This document shows, piece after piece, positions 1 through 7,067 of a stretch of 64,000 nt of DNA. This stretch comes from JABFXX01 sp036489755 (GTDB lineage: Bacteria > Myxococcota_A > Polyangia > Haliangiales > Haliangiaceae): the NCBI GenBank assembly GCA_036489755.1, contig DASXFD010000083.1:62001-126000 (forward strand), given 5' to 3'. The position numbers and the translations under genes are program-made. The stretch's first letter is position 1, and every line of letters begins with the position of its first letter. The notes below the pieces were generated by a model. The model saw only the letters and a program-made list of their open reading frames with translations. It made no database searches and had not been told where the DNA came from.

Positions 1-2
1 CG

Positions 3-233
3 ATCGACACGAAGACGAGCTCGCAGGGTCCGGCCAAAGTGGCGGTCGCGACGAGCGCCGATCAGTTCGGTCAGATCGTGCAGCTCACCGCGACCGACGT
101 GAACACGCCGACGCTGTCGGTCGACAACGCGAGCGGTGCGGTCGAAGTTCGCGTGTTCGGGTACGACGCGCAGAGCTTGAGCGGCACGCTCCGCATCGAG
201 AACACGCTCTCGCTGACCGGCTCGTTCCAGTAG
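3..233 (+). CDS. C-terminal fragment of an unidentified protein
   Basis: This open frame runs in from the left edge and stops with TAG at 231-233, so only the last 76 codons are visible. The residues are rich in Ser, Thr, Ala and Val in an alternating pattern (for example VEVRVFGYDAQ and LSLTGSF), which suggests a beta-rich, probably exported protein. There is no recognisable catalytic motif. A GTG at 39 could be read as an internal start, but the frame stays open upstream of it, so I treat the gene as truncated by the window edge. It ends one base before the stop codon of the convergent aldo/keto reductase. Confidence 0.5.
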   Translation: MDTKTSSQGPAKVAVATSADQFGQIVQLTATDVNTPTLSVDNASGAVEVRVFGYDAQSLSGTLRIENTLSLTGSFQ

Positions 234-234
234 A

Positions 235-1059
235 TCACGCAAGCGCGGCGGCCATCTTCGCGCGCAGCGCTTCGTCGGGCAGCGGGCCGTCGCCGGCGCG
301 GAGGTTGTCGGCGAGATGCGCGGCGCTCGACGTCGCGGGGATCGGGCACGTCACTGCGGGATGGCCGAGGATGAACTTCAGGAAGACCTGTGCCCAGCTC
401 GTGCAGCCGAGCTCGCCGGCCCAGCTCGGCAGCGGCGTGCCGCGGACCTGACGAAACAGCGCGCCCGACTCGAACGGCGTCATCACGAGCACGGCGGTGC
501 CGGTGTCGCGCGCCGCGGGCAGGATGCGCGCCTCGGCCGCGCGATCGACGATGCTGTACGGGATCTGGATGAAGTCGAGCTGCTCGCTGCGCATCAGCTT
601 CTCGATCGCTCCGAACTGCGCGTGCTGGTAGTGCGTGACGCCGAGGTAGCGAAACGTGCCGGCCGCTTTCCAGTCGCGCAGCACCGGCAGGTGCGTCTGC
701 CAATCGAGCAGGTTGTGCACCTGCATGAGATCGATCGGCGCGCGAAGCCGCGCGATCGAGCGCTTCATCTGATCGATGCCGGCTTGCTTGCCCGACGTCC
801 AGATCTTCGTCGCGACAAATGCGCTACCGCCGATCTTGGCGAGCTCGTCGCCGGCGACTTCTTCTGCGCGACCGTACATCGGCGAGCTATCGATCACACT
901 TCGCACCGCCTGCGGCGCGCCGGAAGCGAGCAGCGTGCGAAGCAGGTCGTCGAGTGGCTCGCGCTCCGCACGCGACGCGCCGACGTCGAACGTCTGCCAG
1001 GTGCCGAGGCCGATCACCGGGAGCAGCTCGCCGGTGCGTGGGATCGCGCGTACATGCAT
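235..1059 (-). CDS. Aldo/keto reductase family oxidoreductase
   Basis: This 274-aa protein belongs to the NAD(P)H-dependent aldo/keto reductases, single-domain (beta/alpha)8 barrels that reduce carbonyl groups in the cytoplasm. The family signature is visible: a strand-1 IGLGTW motif near residue 17, then the catalytic tetrad as Asp and Tyr in DSSPMYG (about residues 57-63), Lys in ATKIW (about residue 84) and His in QVHN (about residue 114). A cofactor-binding stretch near the C-terminus reads PIPATSS. It starts at the ATG at 1059 and diverges, with only 27 bp between starts, from the DUF3175 gene. The substrate cannot be told from sequence. The length is slightly short for the family (about 270-330 aa) but no motif is missing. 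Confidence 0.88.
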   Translation of the reverse strand: MHVRAIPRTGELLPVIGLGTWQTFDVGASRAEREPLDDLLRTLLASGAPQAVRSVIDSSPMYGRAEEVAGDELAKIGGSAFVATKIWTSGKQAGIDQMKRSIARLRAPIDLMQVHNLLDWQTHLPVLRDWKAAGTFRYLGVTHYQHAQFGAIEKLMRSEQLDFIQIPYSIVDRAAEARILPAARDTGTAVLVMTPFESGALFRQVRGTPLPSWAGELGCTSWAQVFLKFILGHPAVTCPIPATSSAAHLADNLRAGDGPLPDEALRAKMAAALA

Positions 1060-1086
1060 GGATCGGATCTCGCATCACGGCATCGC

Positions 1087-1458
1087 ATGCCGAAGCGATG
1101 GTCGCAACACGTGACGGACACCAGCAACGCGCTCGATCTCGCGCCGGGCGTGTTCACCGGCAGCGCCGCCGAAATCGCCGCGTCGCTAAAGCGATCGGCG
1201 CTGCGCAGCACGCGGCGCAAGGCCGAGCCGTATCGGTCGGCGCTCGCGATGCTCGTGTTCTACATCAACCGTGCGGGCAAGCATTTGTCGCCCGCGCGCA
1301 AGCGCACGCTCGAGCGCGCGAAGGGCGAGCTCAAGAAGCTGTTCGGCAAGGCGCCTACCAGCGCTCACCGAACGGGCGTGCGACGAGCTCGAAGCTCCAC
1401 GTCGAGCGCGGCTGCTTCGCGAGCGCGACGGCCGAAGCCGCGACATCATCGGGCTTGA
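1087..1458 (+). CDS. DUF3175 family protein
   Basis: The first 80 or so residues match my recollection of DUF3175, a small domain of unknown function found in many proteobacteria and myxobacteria. It opens WSQHVT, then ALDLAPGVFTG, SLKRSA, PYRSALAMLVFYINRAGK and a basic helix ending KKLFGKA. The start is the ATG at 1087; the frame is open further upstream but only as antisense of the aldo/keto reductase. The domain should end around base 1350, yet the frame continues 35 codons to TGA at 1456-1458 as an Arg/Ser/Ala-rich tail inside the convergent SDR gene. That tail is probably not functional sequence. The role of DUF3175 is unknown. Confidence 0.72.
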   Translation: MPKRWSQHVTDTSNALDLAPGVFTGSAAEIAASLKRSALRSTRRKAEPYRSALAMLVFYINRAGKHLSPARKRTLERAKGELKKLFGKAPTSAHRTGVRRARSSTSSAAASRARRPKPRHHRA

Positions 1459-2059
1459 CGAAGAACTCGTCCGGCTTGTCGGTCATGCGCGCGCGGGTCC
1501 GCGGCAGATCGACGACGCCGTCGATCACGAGCAGTGCGACGTGCACGCCGGCGGGCCAATGCTCGCGTGCGAGCGCTTCGGCGAGCGAGCGCTGCGCGGC
1601 CTTCGCCGGCGCGAACGCGCTCGTCATCGGGCCGCCGCGCAGCGATGCGGTCGCACCGACGAACACGAGCGTCCCTTTGCCCGCGCGCTTCATCGCGGGG
1701 ACGGCTTGCTTGGCCACCGCGAATGCGCCGAGCGCGTTGACCCGCCACGCCGCCTCGAAGTCGGCGAGCTTCGTCGACTCGAAGCCGGCGAACACGCCGC
1801 CGCCCGCGTTGTAGATCACCACCTCGGGCTCGCCGAGCGCGACGCGGACCTCGCCGAACGCGCGCTCGACCGATGCGGGATCGCCGGCGTCGCAGGCGAA
1901 CGTGCGCGCCTCGGTCAGCGATTTCGCGAGCTCGTCGCCGTGTGCCGTCGACCGCGACATCAACGCGAGCGCGTAGCCTTCGCGATCGAACGCCCGAGCG
2001 AACGCGGCACCGTTCCCCGGACCGATCCCCACGACCACACATACCGGACGGTTCGTCAT
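1355..2059 (-). CDS. SDR-fold protein with Phe in place of the catalytic Tyr
   Basis: A 234-aa Rossmann-fold short-chain dehydrogenase/reductase. The nucleotide-binding loop reads GIGPGNG at residues 11-17 and the NAG motif follows at about residues 84-86. The usual YxxxK active site appears as FAPAK (Phe149, Lys153), so the catalytic tyrosine is absent. I recall a subfamily of SDRs with SxFAxAK and a downstream VxxVIDG that looks the same; VALLVIDG is present here. The enzyme may therefore work differently from a classical SDR. The start is taken at ATG 2059 because an upstream extension would only add low-complexity Arg/Ala residues. Its last 104 bases overlap the convergent DUF3175 frame. 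Confidence 0.82.
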   Translation of the reverse strand: MTNRPVCVVVGIGPGNGAAFARAFDREGYALALMSRSTAHGDELAKSLTEARTFACDAGDPASVERAFGEVRVALGEPEVVIYNAGGGVFAGFESTKLADFEAAWRVNALGAFAVAKQAVPAMKRAGKGTLVFVGATASLRGGPMTSAFAPAKAAQRSLAEALAREHWPAGVHVALLVIDGVVDLPRTRARMTDKPDEFFVKPDDVAASAVALAKQPRSTWSFELVARPFGERW

Positions 2060-2186
2060 GGTCGCACCATAGCGTGCGTCTCGAGCGCGGTCTTGCGCGC
2101 GCGCGAGCGCACCGTGCGCTGGATGCACGGTCGGCGACGCGGCCTTCAGGATTTACGCAGGACGAATTCTTGCACTGGCGCCCACC

Positions 2187-3308
2187 GTGCCCGTTGCCGT
2201 CACGCACGTCGACCGTCGGACTCGCACGGCGACCGTCGCGCTGCGCGGCGATCTCGTGATCCCGACCGCACAAGCGATGTACGGCCAGCTGCGCGGGCTC
2301 GCGCGCCGGCGCGACGTGCGCGGCGTGATCGTCGACTTCGCCGAGGCCGGTCGCGTCGACACCAGCGGCATCGCCGTCGTCTCGCTCGTGCAGCGCATGA
2401 TGGCCAAGAGCGGCAAGCGGCTCGAGCTGGTCGGGCTCGGCGAGAAACATCGCGCGGCGCTCGAGCTCGTGCAGCACGCCGGGCCGGCGCGTCTCGAGCG
2501 CGAGACGGAACCACCCGGGCTCGCGCTGCGCGTCGGCGGAGCGGTGCTCGCGTACGTCGCCGCGTGTCGAGAGCTCGGCGCGCTCGCGATCGACATCGTT
2601 CGCCAGGCGTGGCGCGTCGTCACGCGCAAGAAGACGCTGCCGAAGGGTGCGCTCGTCGAGCAGATGGCGCGCATGGGCGTCGACGCAGTGCCGATCGTCG
2701 CGCTGCTCGGCGGCTTGCTCGGCACGACGCTCGCGTTTCAAGGCGTCGTGCTGCTGCATCGGTTCGGCGCGGGCCAGTTCGTCGCCGACATGATCGGGCT
2801 GTCGATGGTGCGCGAGTTCGGGCCGATGATGACCGCGATCATCTTGACCGGCCGCACCGGTGCCGCGATCGCCGCCGAGCTCGGCACGATGCGCGTCGGC
2901 GCCGAGATCGACGCGCTCGAGACGATGGGCGTCTCGCCGACGCGGTTCTTGCTGTTGCCGCGGCTCGGCGCGCTCACGATCGTGCAGCCGGTGCTGTCGT
3001 TGTTCGCGATGTTCGTCGGGATCATGGGCGGCATGTTGATCACCGCGCTCGTCATTCACGTGCCGGCCGCCGTGTTCTGGGATCGCGTCGTCGATCGCGT
3101 GACGCTGATGGACTTCATCCACGGCCTCGGCAAGAGCGTCGCGTTCGCGTGGATCATCGGGCTGTCCGCGTGTCACCTCGGCATGCGCGCGACGGCCGAC
3201 ACGACGAGCGTCGGCAACGCGACCACGCGCACGGTCGTCGCGAGCGTGTTCTTCATCATCCTGGTCGACGCGATCGTCGCGACGTTGGCCTCGCTGGGGA
3301 GCTCGTGA
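2187..3308 (+). CDS. mlaE: MlaE-type ABC permease with N-terminal STAS domain
   Basis: This 373-aa inner-membrane protein is the permease of a phospholipid-trafficking (MCE/Mla) ABC system. Residues 1 to about 105 form a STAS domain like MlaB, with VDTSGIAVVSLVQ as the central segment. Residues from about 115 on are the MlaE permease with the family's LTGRTGAAIAAELGTMRVG coupling segment and about five hydrophobic spans. STAS and permease are separate genes (mlaB, mlaE) in E. coli but fused here, as in many other lineages. The start is GTG at 2187. The stop overlaps the start of the ATPase gene by 4 bp, so translation is very likely coupled. Confidence 0.9.
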   Translation: MPVAVTHVDRRTRTATVALRGDLVIPTAQAMYGQLRGLARRRDVRGVIVDFAEAGRVDTSGIAVVSLVQRMMAKSGKRLELVGLGEKHRAALELVQHAGPARLERETEPPGLALRVGGAVLAYVAACRELGALAIDIVRQAWRVVTRKKTLPKGALVEQMARMGVDAVPIVALLGGLLGTTLAFQGVVLLHRFGAGQFVADMIGLSMVREFGPMMTAIILTGRTGAAIAAELGTMRVGAEIDALETMGVSPTRFLLLPRLGALTIVQPVLSLFAMFVGIMGGMLITALVIHVPAAVFWDRVVDRVTLMDFIHGLGKSVAFAWIIGLSACHLGMRATADTTSVGNATTRTVVASVFFIILVDAIVATLASLGSS

Positions 3309-4048
3309 GCGACGACGTCCTACTCGCGTGCAGCGGCGTCACCGTCGGCTACGACGATTCGCCGATCTTGTCGGGCGTCGATCTCGAGATCCGCCGCGGC
3401 GAGATCGTCACGCTGCTCGGCGGATCGGGGTGCGGCAAGTCGACGCTGTTGCGCGCGATCACCGGTTTGCTCGCGCCGATCGCCGGCACCGTCACGCTGC
3501 TCGGCAGCGACGTCTACGGGCTGACCGAAGACGAGCGGCGCGCGCTGTTGCGCCACACCGGCATGGCGTTCCAGCAAGACGCGTTGTTCAGCGCGCTGCC
3601 GGTGATCGACAACGTCGCGTTGCCGTTGCGCGAGCTCACGCGCTTGCCCGAGACCGTGATCTGCGAGATCGCGCGGATCAAGCTCGGGCTCGTCGGGCTC
3701 GCCGGGCTCGAGCATCGGCTGCCGGCGAGCTTGTCGGGCGGCCAGCGCAAACGTGCCGCGCTCGCACGTGCGTCGATCCTCGATCCCGAGATCATCTTCT
3801 GCGACGAGCCGTCGGCCGGGCTCGATCCGGTCGTCGCCGCCGAGCTCGACGACACGCTGCGCCGCTTTCGCGACGCGCTCGGCGTGACCATCGTCGTGGT
3901 CACGCACGAGCTCGCGAGCATTCGTGCGATCGCCGACCGCGCGATCATGTTCGGCGATGGGCACGTGCTGGCCGAAGGCACCGTCTCCGAGCTCGAAGAT
4001 TCGACCGACGAAGGCGTCTACACCTTTTTTCATGCGAGGGCATCGTGA
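3305..4048 (+). CDS. mlaF: MlaF-type ABC transporter ATPase
   Basis: The 247-aa cytoplasmic ATPase drives the MlaE permease. All ABC motifs are present: Walker A GGSGCGKST, Q-loop MAFQQDALF, signature LSGGQRKR, Walker B EIIFCDEPSAGLDP and the switch histidine in VTHEL. The SALPVIDNVALPL stretch after the Q-loop is typical of the MlaF/Mkl group rather than of sugar or metal importers. The GTG start lies inside the permease stop (GTGA), and the gene's own stop overlaps the MCE gene start in the same way. Confidence 0.93.
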   Translation: MSDDVLLACSGVTVGYDDSPILSGVDLEIRRGEIVTLLGGSGCGKSTLLRAITGLLAPIAGTVTLLGSDVYGLTEDERRALLRHTGMAFQQDALFSALPVIDNVALPLRELTRLPETVICEIARIKLGLVGLAGLEHRLPASLSGGQRKRAALARASILDPEIIFCDEPSAGLDPVVAAELDDTLRRFRDALGVTIVVVTHELASIRAIADRAIMFGDGHVLAEGTVSELEDSTDEGVYTFFHARAS

Positions 4049-4944
4049 CGTCCAAAGCCGTACAGTTCCGCGTCGGCGTGTTCACGCTCGCCGCGATCGC
4101 GCTCGGCGTGCTCGTGCTCGTCGTGTTCGGCGGGTTCCACTTGTTCCAGCACCGCGACCGTTACGTGGTCGACGTGCACGACAGCGTGCTCGGGCTCGAG
4201 ACCGGCGCGGGTGTGTACTTCGATGGCATCGAGGTCGGCCGCGTCGAGAGCATCGCGGTGTCGAAGTCGGATCTCCACGCCGTGCGCATCGAGATCTCGG
4301 TCGAGCCCGGCACGCCGGTCCGCGCCGACACGATCGCGTACGTGTCGATGGCGGGCCTCACCGGGCTCAAGACCGTCGATCTGCGCGGCGGCTCGGTCGG
4401 CTCGCCGCGGTTGCCGCCGGGCGGCACGCTCACCGCCGGTCAGAGCACACTCGACAAGCTGCAGAAGCACGCCGAGGAGCTCGCCGATCGCTCGACCGAG
4501 CTGATGCAGCACGCGACCCTGATCCTCGACTCCGCGCAGCGCGTGGTCGCAAACCTCGAGCGCGCGACCGATCCGAAACCGATCGCGGCGATCGAGGCGA
4601 GCACCGAGCAAGCGACGCGCACGCTCGCGAACGCGTCGCATAGCGTCGCGGCGATGATCGACGAAGATCGGGTCGCGCTGCACGACGCGCTCGGCTCGCT
4701 CGACGCGGCATCGCAGTCCGCGAACGACGTGCTGTCGCACCGCGTGTCGGCGCTCGTCGACAACGCGAACCAGCTCGTCGGCGATCTGCGCGGCGTCGTG
4801 CAAGGCAACGCGACCGAGATGCGCGCGGCGATGCTCGACTTGCGATCGGCGTCGCAGTCGTTCGAGGAGCTCGCGCGCGAGGTGCGCGACCGGCCGTCGC
4901 GCTTGTTGTTCTCAGAGGCGCCGCACGATCGGAGGCTGCCGTGA
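4045..4944 (+). CDS. mlaD: MCE/MlaD family lipid-binding protein
   Basis: A 299-aa periplasmic substrate-binding subunit anchored by one N-terminal membrane helix (about residues 10-30, VFTLAAIALGVLVLVVFGGF). The MCE domain follows (about residues 38-120): it begins with a beta strand YVVDVHDSV, has the GLETGAGVYFDGIEVGRV core and the AYVSMAGLTGLKTVDL segment. The rest, about 175 residues, is a predicted alpha-helical region with heptad-like spacing, longer than in E. coli MlaD and closer to single-MCE proteins that form a needle. It is encoded between the ATPase and the auxiliary lipoprotein with 4-bp overlaps on both sides. Expected role: lipid transfer between inner and outer membranes. 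Confidence 0.9.
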   Translation: MTSKAVQFRVGVFTLAAIALGVLVLVVFGGFHLFQHRDRYVVDVHDSVLGLETGAGVYFDGIEVGRVESIAVSKSDLHAVRIEISVEPGTPVRADTIAYVSMAGLTGLKTVDLRGGSVGSPRLPPGGTLTAGQSTLDKLQKHAEELADRSTELMQHATLILDSAQRVVANLERATDPKPIAAIEASTEQATRTLANASHSVAAMIDEDRVALHDALGSLDAASQSANDVLSHRVSALVDNANQLVGDLRGVVQGNATEMRAAMLDLRSASQSFEELAREVRDRPSRLLFSEAPHDRRLP

Positions 4945-5546
4945 CACGCATCGCGATGCTCGTGCTCGTGATCGCCGCATGCGGCGGTTCTGCTCCGCAA
5001 ACGCGCTACTACCAGCTGGCGCCTCCGGTCGCGAAAGCGCCGGAGCCGGCCACGAGCTCGACCGAGATCGCCGTCGAGCCGCTCGTCGCGGATGGCGCGT
5101 ACGGCGATCAGCGCATGATCTATCGCAGCGATCCGGTGCGGCTCGACTTCTACGACTACCACCGGTGGAGCACCGCGCCCGGCGCGATGATCGCCGGCTT
5201 CGTCGAGAAGGCGCTCGCGGAGAGCGGCCAGTTCTCGGCGGTCACGCGCGAGGCGACCGCGACCACCGCCGTGGTGCTCGGCGGCCGCGTGACGGCGCTC
5301 GAGGAGGTCGACGTCGATCCGCACCATTGGGTCGCGCACGTCGCCGTCGAGCTCGCCGCGCGCGACGCATCGACCGGCAAGCTCGTGTGGACGCGCACGT
5401 TCGACGAGCGCGAGCCGGAATCGGCGCAGACGCCGGAGGGCCTCGCGCGCGCCGCCGGCGTGGCGCTGGGGCGGATCGTGCGCTCCGCCGCGCCGGACCT
5501 CGCGCGGTTGGCCGATCGCGCAAAGGTCGCGCGGCAACTCGAGTAG
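4941..5546 (+). CDS. ABC-type transport auxiliary lipoprotein (PqiC-like)
   Basis: A 201-aa lipoprotein that completes the Mla-type operon. The signal peptide is short and ends in a lipobox, VIAACGG, with the acylated Cys at residue 13. The mature part starts TRYYQLAPP and has IAVEPLVADGAYGDQRMIYRS, which matches the ABC_trans_aux / PqiC (YmbA) family: these open with YYxL and carry an IxVxPxxxxxYLxxxxivyR core. Such proteins sit at the outer membrane and are thought to receive or dock the MCE subunit. The GTG start overlaps the mlaD stop. No MlaC or MlaA homologue is visible nearby, so this lipoprotein may stand in for them. Confidence 0.82.
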   Translation: MTRIAMLVLVIAACGGSAPQTRYYQLAPPVAKAPEPATSSTEIAVEPLVADGAYGDQRMIYRSDPVRLDFYDYHRWSTAPGAMIAGFVEKALAESGQFSAVTREATATTAVVLGGRVTALEEVDVDPHHWVAHVAVELAARDASTGKLVWTRTFDEREPESAQTPEGLARAAGVALGRIVRSAAPDLARLADRAKVARQLE

Positions 5547-5586
5547 CCGCTGGATCGCGCGAAGCGTGGTCGCGTAGCATGCGCTG

Positions 5587-6189
5587 GTGCGTCTCGCGCT
5601 GCTCGCGATCGGTCTCGCCGGATGCGTCGGCGTCGTCGGCGGCGATTCGACGAACAGCACACCGGCGGACGGGGCAACGGGCGGCTCGACGATCGCGCCC
5701 GACGCCGCGCTGTCGCCGGGCGAGCTCGCTGTCGCGCGCGGCATGGAGTGGGTCGCTGCGATGGTGCCGTACTGCCAGGCGGCGAATCACGAGCCCGATG
5801 GCGATTCGTCGTGCTCGCCGACGTGCACGCGTCCCGACAATCCGGCGTGGGACGCGTATCGCTCCGATTGCTCGGGGTTCGTGTCGTGGTCGTGGGGGCT
5901 GCCACCGCCCGGCGAAACGACCGCGACGCTCGCGCCGTTCGACACCACCGTGTCGACGGCGATCGACGCGGCGGAGCTGCAGCCCGGCGACGCGATCAAC
6001 AACGACACGCACACGATGCTGTTCGTCGCGTGGACGAACGCGGCGATGACCGAGGCGCAGCTCATGGAAGAGCCGGGATGCAGCGCATCGCAGCCGTACG
6101 CGCGCGAGGTCACCGTCGCCGTAACGACGTCGGGCCAGAGCATCACCGTCGACGGCTACGGCACGTTCACGGCGATCCAGCCGAAGTGA
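5587..6189 (+). CDS. NlpC/P60-like lipoprotein
   Basis: This 200-aa protein has a short signal ending in the lipobox GLAGC (Cys13) and a Thr/Asp/Ala-rich linker. The second half carries YRSDCSGFVSWSWGL (from about residue 93), the nucleophile Cys signature of NlpC/P60 cell-wall endopeptidases, and ELQPGDAINNDTHTMLFV about 45 residues later, which supplies the PGD turn and catalytic-type His. The predicted role is cleavage of a peptide or amide bond in peptidoglycan or a surface polymer. It starts with GTG at 5587, 40 bp after the Mla operon, so it could be read through from there. It ends 23 bp inside the convergent lipoprotein gene. Confidence 0.72.
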   Translation: MRLALLAIGLAGCVGVVGGDSTNSTPADGATGGSTIAPDAALSPGELAVARGMEWVAAMVPYCQAANHEPDGDSSCSPTCTRPDNPAWDAYRSDCSGFVSWSWGLPPPGETTATLAPFDTTVSTAIDAAELQPGDAINNDTHTMLFVAWTNAAMTEAQLMEEPGCSASQPYAREVTVAVTTSGQSITVDGYGTFTAIQPK

Positions 6190-6874
6190 TCACGCCGGTC
6201 GCGAGATCCGACGTGTAGTCGATGCCTTGGTCGAGCATGATCGACGCCGAGCCGGCCGCGAGCGAGACGGCCGCCGTGACCGCGAACGCGTCGGCGCCGC
6301 TCGGCATCGCGATCGTCGCGTCGATGTCGAGCGCGATCGAGCCGCCGGTTGACTGCAGCGATGCGACGTCGAGCGTCACGGCCGTGTACGTCGCGGTCGC
6401 GTCGAGGTGATACGCGGAGCCTTCGATCGTGTCGTCGTCGACGAGCGTCGCGTTGCCGTCGAAGCGCGCGGTCTGCGTCTGCAGCTGCGACGCGGTCCAG
6501 ATGCCTTCGCGCGTGATCGTCGCGGCGAGGTTCGGGAAGTCGACCGCGCCGGCCCACGTGTACGTGACGTCGGCCGTGTCGGTGGTCGCGTCGCACGCGT
6601 CGAGCACGCTGCCCGCCGTGTCCTTGCACGTGATCGTGTAGCTGTAGCCGAGCTCGCCGCGCGAGCCGCAGACGTCGCCGGCCGCGTACGTGAACCCATC
6701 GGGCGGCGCGCCGAGCGCGATCGAGACCACGTCGGCCATCGCGACCGCATCCGTGGTGGTCGAGCCGGCTAGGGACGCCGCCACGTCGCCGTACTCGATC
6801 GAGGTAATATTGGACGTCGAGCACGCCGCGATCGCGAGGACCGCGCTGAATCCGAGCCCGGGTCGAATCTTCAT
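6167..6874 (-). CDS. Hypothetical lipoprotein
   Basis: I do not recognise this 235-aa protein. It begins with a basic n-region and hydrophobic stretch ending in the lipobox AIAAC (Cys18), so it is probably lipid-anchored. The mature sequence is rich in Thr, Ala and Asp with alternating hydrophobic residues, for example YTWAGAVDF and VTAAVSLAAGSASIML, suggesting an all-beta domain. Three cysteines (in DVCG, ITCK and DACD) could form disulfides. The last 23 bases overlap the convergent NlpC/P60-like gene. Confidence 0.65.
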   Translation of the reverse strand: MKIRPGLGFSAVLAIAACSTSNITSIEYGDVAASLAGSTTTDAVAMADVVSIALGAPPDGFTYAAGDVCGSRGELGYSYTITCKDTAGSVLDACDATTDTADVTYTWAGAVDFPNLAATITREGIWTASQLQTQTARFDGNATLVDDDTIEGSAYHLDATATYTAVTLDVASLQSTGGSIALDIDATIAMPSGADAFAVTAAVSLAAGSASIMLDQGIDYTSDLATGVITSAGSP

Positions 6875-7067
6875 CTTTCGGCCAAGGATGCCGTGAATCG
6901 CGTTGCGGTGGACGGCACGTGCGATCCCTTCGAAATCACGATGAAACTCGACGCATCGATCGGTGATGCGCCGGCCTCTCGAATCGGTGAACGGCGACGA
7001 GATGAGGAGGCTTTACACCAGGCGGGAGCACCGAGATGCTGCACCTCGCCTTACCGGGGAGTTGTCC

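Noticed and set aside
1271..3304. Upstream in-frame extension of the mlaF frame
   Set aside because: It overlaps the SDR and mlaE genes and reads as Arg/Ala-rich noise; the GTGA junction at 3305 is the true start.
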